Assembly (NCBI GenBank): GCA_028707875.1
Contig: JAQWAC010000004.1
Coordinates: 1-53,166, forward strand
Origin: Candidatus Peribacteraceae bacterium
GTDB lineage: Bacteria; Patescibacteriota; Gracilibacteria; Peribacterales; Peribacteraceae
Length of the DNA: 53,166 bases
Direction: 5' to 3'
Each line of letters opens with the position of its first letter. The stretch's first letter is position 1. This document shows positions 10,224 to 20,361 of this stretch, piece by piece. The translations under genes were made by a program, and so were the position numbers. Under the pieces are notes generated by a model. The model was given only the letters and a program-made list of their open reading frames with translations, was not told the DNA's origin and did not search any database.

Positions 10224-12044
10224 TTATTGATATCTCTTACAGAAGTATTCCCTCATAAAACTCTCGTAAGAAATATTGCCAATGACAACGGGGTTCCGCA
10301 AAAGGAAGTCATGTTTTGTATCGTAATTAACCAACTCTCCTGAATCGAGGGAATACACAAAATACTCATTCCCTTTTGCAAGAGCGATTTTTCCACCGCC
10401 ATATGGCTGCGTGAGTACCTGACAATCTTCATATTTCCCTGTCTTTCCCCTGAGGAAAGGAATGAATGAATTTTGATGATTCCCCCCTCCGAGAAGTTCA
10501 ATGACGGAAGGCAGGAGATCCGACTGGGAAAATCGCCTGAGAATTTCCCTGCCGATCGAAAATTCTTTTTTTCTGGAATCCGGAGGAATGTAGGTCATAG
10601 GAATGAGAAATTGTTCCGCATGCGCTCCGTAAGCATTCAGGGAACTTCCTCCAATCCCCACGGGCCAGGAGTTATCCGAGAGGACCAGGAGATGCATTTT
10701 CCCTTTACTATATTCTTTAAAAGCACCGTAGAACTTTTCGAAACAATAATCTTGCTCGAGGGATGAGTTGAGATAACGTTCGACAAAGTTTTTTGGGTTT
10801 TGAAACTTCCGGGGAACATCATAGCCGCGCTCGGTGAACGGATAGTGATTGTTGCTCACCTCAAGATACACAAAAAGGTTTTTTGAAGGATCGGGATATT
10901 TATTCTTCAAAAATTCAATAGACCTCTCATAGAAGAGACAGTCGTCGTAGCCGATTCCTCCGGTTTCGTTCTCATGCATTATGTCCTTTTGGTGCATTTC
11001 GGTAAAACCTACGGTGGTGAAAAAATCTCGAAAATTCGTGATCTCAAGATCATCGGCACGAAGAGCCACGGTGTTGTAACCCGCATCACGAAGAATGGCG
11101 GGAAGACACTGCGTCTTGATGGCGTCCGGCGTCACCGACAACCCACGACCGAGATTGTTTACAATGCCACAAAACATGGACTCCTGAGCCCTGTTCGTCT
11201 GAATGGAATTGCTCCAAAAATATGGAAAGAAGAATCCATTTTTTGAGATGATCTTCTCTTGCGGCATGAAGTCCCCGTTATAACTTCTGCCATCGACCTC
11301 GGCATCGCCATTGAGGGCAAGAGCATTCTGGGATTCCAATTGCACAATGAAGATGCTTTCGCCATTGGCAGGCTTGTAAATGCCGTTATCGGGAATAATG
11401 GCGTGAGCAATTTCAATAAAACTGTTCCGTTGCGTGTGAAAAAGCTGAAGCTCATTCAGAATGTGTGCATGCGCAAAAGACAACAGAACGATACAAAAGA
11501 GCACCGAAGGTATTGCCGTCGATCTTTTCGGCACATTTTCATCGAGCAACGCCCGGGTGAAGCGCAATAATTCCTTGAAACAAAAGGCAAATGCAGACGA
11601 ATAAACGATGACAAAAAGCAGGATGGATATACTCAAGCGAAAATCAATCGCTGCAAGGGCAAAGCGGTATGCATCGTGAATCGTATCCAAGAGAAAATAA
11701 ATATCTAAAGGTTCTTTGGTAATGCTCCAATATGCAAGAAGTGCATACAGTATGAGGTAATACACCCATGCGATAGCGGAGAAGAATACGCCAATGAAAA
11801 TCTTTCTGGTGAAGATATTGGCGAATATCGCCAACGCAACAAAAAAAAGAAGTGCGGCCAGAAAGCGCAACAAAAGACCGAGAATGACGATAAATGCCAT
11901 CGGCTTGAGCAAAGCAATCCACACGACAGGCAGGACAACAAACATGATCACGGCCAGTGCCCAAGCAATAATCCTTCTCCATGAATACAAGCCTATCGGC
12001 GTTTTTTCTCCGGGCGGTGAAACGATGGAATTCTCTTCTGCCAT
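10224..12044 (-). CDS. LTA-synthase-like / phosphoglycerol transferase-type sulfatase-fold membrane protein
   Basis: N-terminal TM bundle, then SIFIVQLESQNALALNGD, SNSIQTNRAQESMFCGI, LFVYLEVSNNHYPF. Confidence 0.8.
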   Translation of the reverse strand: MAEENSIVSPPGEKTPIGLYSWRRIIAWALAVIMFVVLPVVWIALLKPMAFIVILGLLLRFLAALLFFVALAIFANIFTRKIFIGVFFSAIAWVYYLILYALLAYWSITKEPLDIYFLLDTIHDAYRFALAAIDFRLSISILLFVIVYSSAFAFCFKELLRFTRALLDENVPKRSTAIPSVLFCIVLLSFAHAHILNELQLFHTQRNSFIEIAHAIIPDNGIYKPANGESIFIVQLESQNALALNGDAEVDGRSYNGDFMPQEKIISKNGFFFPYFWSNSIQTNRAQESMFCGIVNNLGRGLSVTPDAIKTQCLPAILRDAGYNTVALRADDLEITNFRDFFTTVGFTEMHQKDIMHENETGGIGYDDCLFYERSIEFLKNKYPDPSKNLFVYLEVSNNHYPFTERGYDVPRKFQNPKNFVERYLNSSLEQDYCFEKFYGAFKEYSKGKMHLLVLSDNSWPVGIGGSSLNAYGAHAEQFLIPMTYIPPDSRKKEFSIGREILRRFSQSDLLPSVIELLGGGNHQNSFIPFLRGKTGKYEDCQVLTQPYGGGKIALAKGNEYFVYSLDSGELVNYDTKHDFLLRNPVVIGNISYESFMREYFCKRYQ

Positions 12045-12116
12045 GCGGACGACATCTTAGCACCACATGGCTTTCCTCCCCTCATGTATATTTCCATCTG
12101 TTCAGACAAATATGGT

Positions 12117-12989
12117 TCATGAAAGAGAGGCGATCTTCGGAACGGAATAATGTGATGTAATATCCACATTGCATGTCACAATTTCATACAACATCAGAGT
12201 GATTGCAAGAAGCATCCAACTCAACGGATACAGCACAATATGACGCAGAGATAACCACGACCATCGTTTATGAGCGCTATGAACTCCCATTCTTCGCTGC
12301 ATTCTCATCTGATAAATACGCAGTGTCTCAATGAGCATAATCACCATCGATTTGAAGGACATGCTGCTGTAATCGCCGTAGTCCTGTTTGACGGGCAGCT
12401 CGTGAACACGCAATGACTTATCACATGCTGCTGAAAGAATCTCCACATCGAATGCATATTCACGCGTTCTCATCCCGGAAAACAATTTATGAGCGACCGG
12501 AACGCGAAACATCTTGAGTCCAACTTGCGTATCCCAAAACGGGAAATCAAAGAGGAGAGTATTCATCCATTTGAAGACATCGTGCAGCATTGTCCGGAAC
12601 CAAGCGGTCTCGTAAACGGTACGATGGCCGATCACCATATCCAACGAACGATCAGTATTCAGGATCGTAAACATCATCCGGAGATATTTTGGATGAAATA
12701 CCATATCCGCATCGGTAAATGCGACAAGCGCACCTTTCGCGGCAAGCATGCCATCCCTCACCGAAACTCCTTTGCCTTTGCGGCGGGAATGATAGATTGC
12801 ACGCACATGTGCGTGACGTCTGCAAAGCGCACGGATGATTTCAGCACTTCCGTCGTCACTGCCGTCCACCACCACAATGATTTCCGTGCCACGGGGGCAC
12901 ACACTCAAAATACGCCGGACCGTATGTGGAACCACTTTCCCGTCATTATGGGATGGAAGAACGACGGTTAGAGGGGGGGTGTGTTTCAT
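12117..12989 (-). CDS. Glycosyltransferase family 2 (dolichyl-phosphate sugar synthase-like) with C-terminal TM
   Basis: LTVVLPSHNDGKVVPHTVRRI, EIIVVVDGSDDGSAEI, VAFTDADMVFHPKYL. Confidence 0.88.
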   Translation of the reverse strand: MKHTPPLTVVLPSHNDGKVVPHTVRRILSVCPRGTEIIVVVDGSDDGSAEIIRALCRRHAHVRAIYHSRRKGKGVSVRDGMLAAKGALVAFTDADMVFHPKYLRMMFTILNTDRSLDMVIGHRTVYETAWFRTMLHDVFKWMNTLLFDFPFWDTQVGLKMFRVPVAHKLFSGMRTREYAFDVEILSAACDKSLRVHELPVKQDYGDYSSMSFKSMVIMLIETLRIYQMRMQRRMGVHSAHKRWSWLSLRHIVLYPLSWMLLAITLMLYEIVTCNVDITSHYSVPKIASLS

Positions 12990-13029
12990 TTTTTTACATT
13001 ATATAACTTTTTAACATATAAGTAAACTG

Positions 13030-13058
13030 TTGTTACTAATCATGTTTTAATGTAAAAT
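13030..13058 (+). promoter_or_regulatory. Putative sigma70-type promoter for the GT4-pyruvyltransferase gene
   Basis: TTGTTA-N17-TAAAAT in an AT-rich divergent intergenic region upstream of 13092. Confidence 0.5.
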
Positions 13059-13091
13059 ACTCAATAGAAAGGCTTCGGCCTCAAAACAAAA

Positions 13092-15599
13092 ATGCATATC
13101 GCTCTCATCACCCCCTTCCCGTGCGAGTCGACTGACATTCCCAACACTAACGGGGTCCCTTTGTATGCCTATCATCTGGCATCCGGACTGATTGCGCACA
13201 GGCAGCCGGGAGACCGCATCGATGTCTTCGCCCCCTACGAACAGGAGTCGAACACAGCCCGCTGCAGTATGCATGTGCAGACCGAAGGAAAGACGAACGG
13301 GAATGTCCGCGTACACCGGTGCTTCGGACGTAATGTGTGGGGATTCTTGCGACTTATTTTCGTTCTGCGCAAGCATCCGTACGATGTCATTCACTTCCAG
13401 CACGAAACCTTTCTCTTCGGCGGGCCTCTCACCATCTTCGCTTTTCCGTTCCTCGTCTGGCTGCTGAAGAGAAAGACTTCCGTCGTCGTCACACTGCACC
13501 ACGTCGTCAGTCAGAAAAGCATCACAGATGATTTTCTGCAATTGCACCATTCGCCTCTCCCGCCTCGCATCATCCGGTGGGGATATGAATTCTTTTACCG
13601 TGCACTCGGAAAGGCCGCCCCTCAGATGATCGTACACAATACCTTCTTCCGCGACATCCTGATGCAGGAATACGGAGTATCTCCTCTTCAAGTCACAGTG
13701 ATTCCCCATGGCGTGGAGGACCCGACCCGACTGACGACCATGGATGCTGCGGCTCTGAAAAAGTATTTTGGCATTCCCGCCGGTACCCGCACGGTCTTCG
13801 GATATTTCGGATTCATTGCAGGATACAAAGGCGTGGATTATCTGTTGGACGAATATGCGCGTCATGCACAAAAAAACGAGGGGGATGTGCTGCTTTTTTG
13901 CGGAGGAGATCACCCGCACTACAAAAAGGACGCCTCCTACCGCGCATATGTGCGCACACTCAAAGAAAAGGCTGATTCCATCCCCGGGAATCGCGTGATC
14001 TGGCTCGGCTTCCTCGATGGATCCAAAGTGGATGAATTCTATTCGGTGATCGATTGCATCGTCCTCCCCTATCGATCGAATTTCGGGGCAAGCGGGCCGT
14101 TGGCCCTTGCAATCGGCAGTGGAAAACCGATTCTTGCCTCCGAGCAGCTCCGCTGCTTTTTGCCGGAACCGGCCGGAGTCTTTCCGCTGCAGGAAGGGGC
14201 GCTTGCGGGAAAACTCACCGCATTTCACAACCTCTCCCAACAGGAACGACAGGAAATGGCGAGCGAAATCAATGCAGAGAAGGGGTACTACCACTGGAAT
14301 CACATCGGACAATTGACCTATGAATTCTATCAATCTGTCTCAGAAAAACAGACACCGGGAAAGCTCCTGCTTCTGGGCGCCTACGGCCAGCAGAATCTGG
14401 GAGACGAACTCCTGTTAAAGAACTGTCTTTCATTCTTAAATAAGAACGATTGCGTTGTGGCTTCCGCACAACCTTCTCTCACGCAGGAAAGCAATGGCGT
14501 TGCGACTGTCGACAGTCAGCGCCACCCGCTGCGGAAGCTCCTCGCCTTCCTCCGCGCGAAGACCGTCGTGGTGGGGGGCGGAGACCAGTTCAAATTATTC
14601 AAGAAATCCGTCGGAAGGTTCCGGTATGCACTCGTCGCGCAGTATTTTCTGATTGCGCTCCTGTCGCGCATGCTCGGCAAGAACCTCTATTTTGTCGGCA
14701 TCGGCATCGGAGACGTCTACACCGCACTCGCACGGCTCCTCACACGATGGACGCTGCGACTGGCGACATTCTCGACTTTCCGCGATGCCCGGAGTTTCGC
14801 CTTCGCCGAGAAGTACGCCCCGCGCGCACCTATGGCACTTGCCTCCGATTTGGCATTTCTGGAAGAAACGAAGGAACAGGAATGTGCAAGACCCCGCCGG
14901 TCCGATACGGCGCACACATTGGGCATCGCCCCCGTGTTCAATATCGACCATGCCGAGGCCTTCCCTCTTGTGACGAAAAGACTCGGCGCCGCAATCGACG
15001 GATTTCTGGGCGAGGGCCCACGGAACAGGGCGGTCTTCCTTCCCTTCCAGACAGGCTTCAATGCACATCACGACATCATGACAAGCGGGGAAATTCTGAA
15101 TCACACGCAGCAAAATCACCGCTGCACCGTCGATGAGGGCCTGAACACGCAATCCGTCACACAAGCCTACCAATCGCTCGATTTCCTCTGGGGCATGCGT
15201 CTGCACTCGCTGATTCTGGCCTGCATGCATGCAGTCCCGTTCATTGCACTGATCTATGACGTGAAGGTCAGGAATTTCCTGAAGGAGATCGACTACACCG
15301 ACTGGAGCATTTCTCTTGATGCCTCTTTCTCCGCAGAGAAGCTCCTTGCACTCCAGAAAGGTCTGGAGGAGCACACCGATGAAATCCGGCACCATCTGGC
15401 CTCACAAGCTCAAAAACTCCGCAGAAAGGCCCGAATCAACGCCGAAGTTCTCCAGTGCATCGATGAAGGAAGACCGGTGTCCTGTCTTTCGGGAGACGAC
15501 ATGATCGTCGCCATCGCCCAGTCAGGGTACGACATGCCGATCGCCTGTTCGCCCCTCCCCCGCCATCACGCCCTCATGCAATCGCAATGGAAGAAATAA
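13092..15599 (+). CDS. Two-domain protein: GT4 glycosyltransferase fused to polysaccharide pyruvyl transferase (CsaB-like)
   Basis: N half: MHIALITPFPCESTDIPNTNGVPLYAYHLASGL, VTVIPHGVEDPTRL, NFGASGPLALAIGSGKPILAS. C half: KLLLLGAYGQQNLGDELLLKN, KTVVVGGGDQFKLF, GMRLHSLILACMHAVPFIALIYDVKV. Confidence 0.85.
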   Translation: MHIALITPFPCESTDIPNTNGVPLYAYHLASGLIAHRQPGDRIDVFAPYEQESNTARCSMHVQTEGKTNGNVRVHRCFGRNVWGFLRLIFVLRKHPYDVIHFQHETFLFGGPLTIFAFPFLVWLLKRKTSVVVTLHHVVSQKSITDDFLQLHHSPLPPRIIRWGYEFFYRALGKAAPQMIVHNTFFRDILMQEYGVSPLQVTVIPHGVEDPTRLTTMDAAALKKYFGIPAGTRTVFGYFGFIAGYKGVDYLLDEYARHAQKNEGDVLLFCGGDHPHYKKDASYRAYVRTLKEKADSIPGNRVIWLGFLDGSKVDEFYSVIDCIVLPYRSNFGASGPLALAIGSGKPILASEQLRCFLPEPAGVFPLQEGALAGKLTAFHNLSQQERQEMASEINAEKGYYHWNHIGQLTYEFYQSVSEKQTPGKLLLLGAYGQQNLGDELLLKNCLSFLNKNDCVVASAQPSLTQESNGVATVDSQRHPLRKLLAFLRAKTVVVGGGDQFKLFKKSVGRFRYALVAQYFLIALLSRMLGKNLYFVGIGIGDVYTALARLLTRWTLRLATFSTFRDARSFAFAEKYAPRAPMALASDLAFLEETKEQECARPRRSDTAHTLGIAPVFNIDHAEAFPLVTKRLGAAIDGFLGEGPRNRAVFLPFQTGFNAHHDIMTSGEILNHTQQNHRCTVDEGLNTQSVTQAYQSLDFLWGMRLHSLILACMHAVPFIALIYDVKVRNFLKEIDYTDWSISLDASFSAEKLLALQKGLEEHTDEIRHHLASQAQKLRRKARINAEVLQCIDEGRPVSCLSGDDMIVAIAQSGYDMPIACSPLPRHHALMQSQWKK

Positions 15600-18500
15600 A
15601 CTCCACGAACGGCCAGACGCCACTTCCGTCCAATCCGCCGGAAGCGCCGGATGCGGTGCATAATGTGCCTCCCGTTCCGGCCTCACCACCTGCGACGGAA
15701 ACGCAAGATTCAACGACCATCGGTCCCCCAATACTGATTGCGTCCGTTCCATCCGTTGTTTCTCCGCCCATTCCCGTCCCCCCGCTTTCCCCGTCTGCTC
15801 CTCAATTGCAGGAAGGAATCCCAACACCTTCCCTTCCGTCTGCACCTCCCAACCCCGTTCTTCCCGCACCAAAGAAGCGCATCGGACAATTCATCGGAAA
15901 CGGCCTGCGGAAGGCATTAGTCCTCTTACACGTCATCGCAAGCTGGACACGCACACGTATATCGACGCTGTTCACACGGATTTCGACTCCGCCTTCCCCC
16001 TCCGCCCAACCTGCGATCGGACAACAGGAAAGCCCGCTGAGTCTCCGTACACACTGGAAGTCCTTTGCACTCGTTTTCCTCCTCTTCACACTTGTCTACC
16101 TCTTCATCTTCCGTGGAGTCATCTGGTCCATCCCCTCCATTCTGCGGGGAGACTCCGTCCTCAATACGAGTGAACTTGTGCCGATCTTCGACTGGCATTC
16201 GCAATTCCTTGACCAACTCATCAGGGACTTCAGTGAACTGACGAATGGTTTCGAATTCCGGCTTCGCTACTCGGTCCTGACGACATGGATGCGCTATTAC
16301 ACGATATTGCCATTCGCCGTTGTTCTCGCCCCGCTGCTCTTCGGTTACCTCTCCTTCCTCACCGTCAGCCTCTTCCTTGGAAAGATCGATCCCGACGCCA
16401 AACCGCGCACTCTCATCCGGGCATCCGCCCTGAGCGTGCTCCTGATCAACCTTATTTTACTGCAGGCGAAAATCACAAACTTCTATACTCTCGTACTCGG
16501 ATTCGATCTCTTTGCGATTGCACTTGTCTTCCTTCTGTGCGGCATTTTCTCCCCCAAAGAACATTGCCCCCGTTCTTTGCTGGTCGCAAGCATCCTCATC
16601 CTCCTCAATCCCGCAGTTCATTTCCTCGTTCTCTATGTCATTGCTCTCGCCTTCATCTCCTGCGGAGCACTCGTGTTCCACTTCATGAAAAAGGGCACCG
16701 ATGAAAACTTCATCCCGAAAAGAGTGGTGCAGGCAGTCATCTTCACCATTTTCTTCGCTCTTCTTCCGTATGCGCTCTTCGTAAAATTCTTCGTGCTTCA
16801 TGGCGTTTCCAATCTCAACGATGTTGTGCCCGACGCCTTCAAATCCATTCAGGACAACTCCCCTTCCTTTTTCTCTCAAATCGCTCTCGAGGTTAATTCC
16901 GTGACGGATAACTATATCCGCGGCAGTTATACATCAAGTGTGCTGCGATTCTCCAAGGCATTCTATTTTTTCCTTGCCATTCTGCCACTGGTTATTCTTT
17001 CCGGAAAAACCGCCGATACCGACCGCAGGAAAAAACAGGTGTTCGCCGTTCTCGGAGGTTTGCTTGTCTTCTCTTTGTGGTGCGGCCTCGGTTACCCGAA
17101 GCAATCATCCGTCCCGACATTTCACGGCACTCTTGCTTTTCTGCTCAACAGTTTCTATGCACTGCATATTTCCCTTGCAGATCTTGGAATCACCGCCATT
17201 GCAACACTTATCCAGATTCTGCGATTCCCGGACAGATTCCAGTTCATCTCACTTGCAGTGATCATGCTCCTTCTGCCGTTCGGCATCATCTCCTTCGAAA
17301 AACTGATGCTGCGCGTCATTCCCGCACGCATCAAGAATAGGTTTGGAACCCGGTTGTGGGCACAGACCACGCTCGTACTGATAAGCGCAGGAATATTCTT
17401 CCTCCCGCTTGTTTCTCTCTGGGAATACCGAATTTCCATGTTCTCAGGAGACTTTGGCGGATTTTTGAAGCCCTATCCGGTTTCCGGTTTCCGCACGATC
17501 AAAGAGTCTCTGGATGCTCTGCCCTCCGGCAAAACAGTCACGCTTCCTTCCGCAGAAACCGCCAGACTCGTTCTGGATTCCGCAGGAACCACACACAAAT
17601 TCATCGATAAATTCTATATCTACTACCTCAACCGACCCGGCTTCCAGTATGGGAATTCCGGAGATATCGCGAACAAGGATGTATTTTTCCTCGTCTATCA
17701 GTCGCTCAATGATAACCAGCATTGGTGGATCAACATCCTGCGTTCGCTCGGAATCCGCTATGTGGTGCTGAACCGTGAGCTCGTGCCGGCTCCCACCGGA
17801 GGCCCCGCCTATCTCACGGCGATCGAACAGGCGCTCAATCATCAATTGCCGAGCATGCCCGGACTCTTCAAGAAAATTGTTGAAAACAAGAGTTTCGCTC
17901 TGTATGAGTTCATCGATCAACAGAAAGCTTCCGCGCCCAACCTGCTCATCGACCTCGATTGGAAATCCTACACCTGCCTTCTGGAAAACAACCTTTCCCT
18001 CACAAAGAACTTCAACTTCATCCATTTGAATGCGCCGGATCTCGATCTCTCGAAGGAGAAAATGCAAATCCTTACCAACGACAAAGAAAAAACTTCGCTC
18101 GACCTCTTTGCCAGAATCCATCCGGAATCGTTCTCGCGGCCGGATCAATCGAGCTTTGCATTCAATCCGGACCACATCCCCAGCTCCCAGTATTTCAACA
18201 CGATCTTCCCGATGCTGAATCTCCTCCAGCCCACAAAGTACAACATCATGAAAATCATGATGCCCGGCCCCTTCGACACGCTCACATCAACCTTTGTCGG
18301 CCTTCCGACACAAACGACGATCCGGTTCCCCGTCGATATTCCAGAAGACGGAACGTACGTCGTTTTCCTCCGCGGCGTCTTCACCAAGAACTCGCTTGCG
18401 ATGCAATGGGGCGGATCTGATGATATCAAGAGAACGATCGACGAGAAGGACACGCGCACGCTCTATGCCAATGCGGAAAGCTTTGCCAGCGGAAATCCGA

Positions 18501-18766
18501 CATACGTGAACCCCTCCAAGTACTCTCAGAAAGATCTGGAAGGCCTTATCCCTCAGAAAATCATGCCTGTGAGCAATCAATTCGGTTTCGTCCGCCTCGG
18601 AACCATCCAAGCCAAGCACGGGAAGGATTGGCTGTATCTGAAGAAAACAGACAAGAATCCCATGGTGGCGGAGGGAATTCTGTTCATCAAGCTTCAAAAC
18701 GAACATAAGGCCTTCACGCCCCCGTCCAATATCCGATTCATCACTCCCGATGAATTCATCCCATGA
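15587..18766 (+). CDS. Large polytopic membrane protein with Pro-rich N-terminus (GT-C/YfhO-like)
   Basis: About 100-residue Pro/Ser-rich N-terminus, multiple TMs, soluble C-terminus; 13-bp overlap with upstream gene. Confidence 0.7.
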   Translation: MEEINSTNGQTPLPSNPPEAPDAVHNVPPVPASPPATETQDSTTIGPPILIASVPSVVSPPIPVPPLSPSAPQLQEGIPTPSLPSAPPNPVLPAPKKRIGQFIGNGLRKALVLLHVIASWTRTRISTLFTRISTPPSPSAQPAIGQQESPLSLRTHWKSFALVFLLFTLVYLFIFRGVIWSIPSILRGDSVLNTSELVPIFDWHSQFLDQLIRDFSELTNGFEFRLRYSVLTTWMRYYTILPFAVVLAPLLFGYLSFLTVSLFLGKIDPDAKPRTLIRASALSVLLINLILLQAKITNFYTLVLGFDLFAIALVFLLCGIFSPKEHCPRSLLVASILILLNPAVHFLVLYVIALAFISCGALVFHFMKKGTDENFIPKRVVQAVIFTIFFALLPYALFVKFFVLHGVSNLNDVVPDAFKSIQDNSPSFFSQIALEVNSVTDNYIRGSYTSSVLRFSKAFYFFLAILPLVILSGKTADTDRRKKQVFAVLGGLLVFSLWCGLGYPKQSSVPTFHGTLAFLLNSFYALHISLADLGITAIATLIQILRFPDRFQFISLAVIMLLLPFGIISFEKLMLRVIPARIKNRFGTRLWAQTTLVLISAGIFFLPLVSLWEYRISMFSGDFGGFLKPYPVSGFRTIKESLDALPSGKTVTLPSAETARLVLDSAGTTHKFIDKFYIYYLNRPGFQYGNSGDIANKDVFFLVYQSLNDNQHWWINILRSLGIRYVVLNRELVPAPTGGPAYLTAIEQALNHQLPSMPGLFKKIVENKSFALYEFIDQQKASAPNLLIDLDWKSYTCLLENNLSLTKNFNFIHLNAPDLDLSKEKMQILTNDKEKTSLDLFARIHPESFSRPDQSSFAFNPDHIPSSQYFNTIFPMLNLLQPTKYNIMKIMMPGPFDTLTSTFVGLPTQTTIRFPVDIPEDGTYVVFLRGVFTKNSLAMQWGGSDDIKRTIDEKDTRTLYANAESFASGNPTYVNPSKYSQKDLEGLIPQKIMPVSNQFGFVRLGTIQAKHGKDWLYLKKTDKNPMVAEGILFIKLQNEHKAFTPPSNIRFITPDEFIP

Positions 18767-20142
18767 CCGGACCATTCTTCGTCATCGGCAAATTGATGCG
18801 GTTCCTCAGGTGGGCAATCGGAATCATCCTGTGGATGCTGCTGATCATTGCTCTCTGGCATTCCGTCCGCCATTGGACCAAAGAACCCCTGAAGCCCGCT
18901 CCTGCGACGCAGCAAACGCAAGACAGTCCGCAACGGCTTCAGACCTTACTTATGAAAAACCGCGGGACCTATGATTTCTACCAACTCACGGGCAAAGGAA
19001 AGATGACTTCCGTCACAACGGGCACAGGAGTCACGTTTTCTTCGACTCGCATCATTGGCACGAACTCCTTCCTTGGCATCACAAACTCGGGAGCTTCCGT
19101 CTTCACGACCGGGAAAAAGAGCGGGGTGCCGCTCCCAATCAGCGGCCACCTTGTCACAGTCAGTAAGAACGGAGGTCTCATGTTTGCATCAACAACTGAT
19201 TTGGGTTGGTACCGTCTGACGCAGCAGACAAGGACATGCAATGAAATCGTCGACATCCCGATCACCAGAAAAATCCTCGGTTACGCACCGGAGCCCATGC
19301 TGACGTCCAACGATCTTCCTATCGAGCGCACGATGCGCATCTCCCCCTTCGAAACCCAACTCGTCATCGTCGATCATGCATTCTTCCCGCAAATCGCCCT
19401 CGTGAATCTCATCGAACGAAAAGCACGCCTGCTCACGGCGCCGGGATTCGGCCCGATGCAAATTCACTACTCCCCTCTCTTCCTTGATGACGGAAGACTC
19501 CTCTTCAGCGTCACGGACGGAGCCAAATGGGGAACGGTCCTGTACGACATTCGCAAAAACACGTACGACACCTTCTCCAAAAACTTCACCGACCAATCAT
19601 TCCTCTCCATGAACGGCAAAGTCGTGCTCCTCCAGAGTTTCTACGGGAGCGGCTCCCTGAATATCCCCTTCGGATCGGTCACGATCTACGGGCAGAAGAA
19701 CGGCATCAGGCGTTCCGAGATCGATGCTCTGATCGGGACGAAGAGGAGGGCGGAACGCATCCGCGTATTACTCTTTGAGGATCCGAAGGCGCAGATACTC
19801 CGCTTCAGGAAAACAATCGAAGCCGCTGATTTCTGGAAAGTCGGCGGCAGAGTGATGCGCACGGGTCTCCAGAAACTCTGGGGCGAACAGAAGTACCCCA
19901 CAACCATCCCGAACGGAACGATTCAGATTCTGCGCGGCACGAACGCCAAAGACATGAAGACCGTCAAAACCGTGCCCCTCGGAGCCGATCCGCTCACACG
20001 CTCCTTCCACTATGAACGGAAACCCGGCCCGCTCCTGGAGGCGCTGGAAATCCCTCTGACTCTCGTGGGAGACATTGAGAGAAACCGAACCAATGCGGAG
20101 AAGAAAGGCGCGACGTATGAGATTGTTGATTTGTGGTGGTAG
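18763..20142 (+). CDS. Membrane-anchored protein, possible beta-propeller ectodomain
   Basis: N-terminal TM (LRWAIGIILWMLLIIALWHSV); repeated short beta-rich segments; ATGA overlap with upstream gene. Confidence 0.55.
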   Translation: MTGPFFVIGKLMRFLRWAIGIILWMLLIIALWHSVRHWTKEPLKPAPATQQTQDSPQRLQTLLMKNRGTYDFYQLTGKGKMTSVTTGTGVTFSSTRIIGTNSFLGITNSGASVFTTGKKSGVPLPISGHLVTVSKNGGLMFASTTDLGWYRLTQQTRTCNEIVDIPITRKILGYAPEPMLTSNDLPIERTMRISPFETQLVIVDHAFFPQIALVNLIERKARLLTAPGFGPMQIHYSPLFLDDGRLLFSVTDGAKWGTVLYDIRKNTYDTFSKNFTDQSFLSMNGKVVLLQSFYGSGSLNIPFGSVTIYGQKNGIRRSEIDALIGTKRRAERIRVLLFEDPKAQILRFRKTIEAADFWKVGGRVMRTGLQKLWGEQKYPTTIPNGTIQILRGTNAKDMKTVKTVPLGADPLTRSFHYERKPGPLLEALEIPLTLVGDIERNRTNAEKKGATYEIVDLWW

Positions 20143-20242
20143 CCCCCTCTGGGACAGTCAGTGCAATAGAGACGCGCCAAGACAGGGAAGAACGACTCAG
20201 GCACCGAAGTTCTCTAATACCCTGATGACAGACACGACAAAA

Positions 20243-20277
20243 CCACGGCGTAGCCCTGAAGGGGCGAAGCCGGGTGG
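20243..20277 (-). repeat. GTAG/GCGAA internal-loop hairpin abutting the tRNA-Leu 3' end
   Basis: ccac-ggc-GTAG-ccc-tgaa-ggg-GCGAA-gcc-gg-gtgg. Confidence 0.6.
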
Positions 20278-20361
20278 TGCCGACGGGGAGACTCGAACTC
20301 CCATGTCCTTGCGAACGCTAGCCCCTCAAGCTAGTGCGTCTACCAATTCCGCCACGTCGGC
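20275..20361 (-). tRNA. tRNA-Leu (anticodon GAG), CCA encoded
   Basis: Reverse complement GCCGACGTGGCGGAATTGGTAGACGCACTAGCTTGAGGGGCTAGC...GGGAGTTCGAGTCTCCCCGTCGGCACCA; 7-bp acceptor, T arm, long variable arm, loop TTGAGGG. Confidence 0.95.

Noticed and set aside
13047-14333. 428-aa minus-strand ORF antisense to the GT4 domain
   Set aside because: Opposite strand has clear GT4 motifs; this translation has no recognisable motif.
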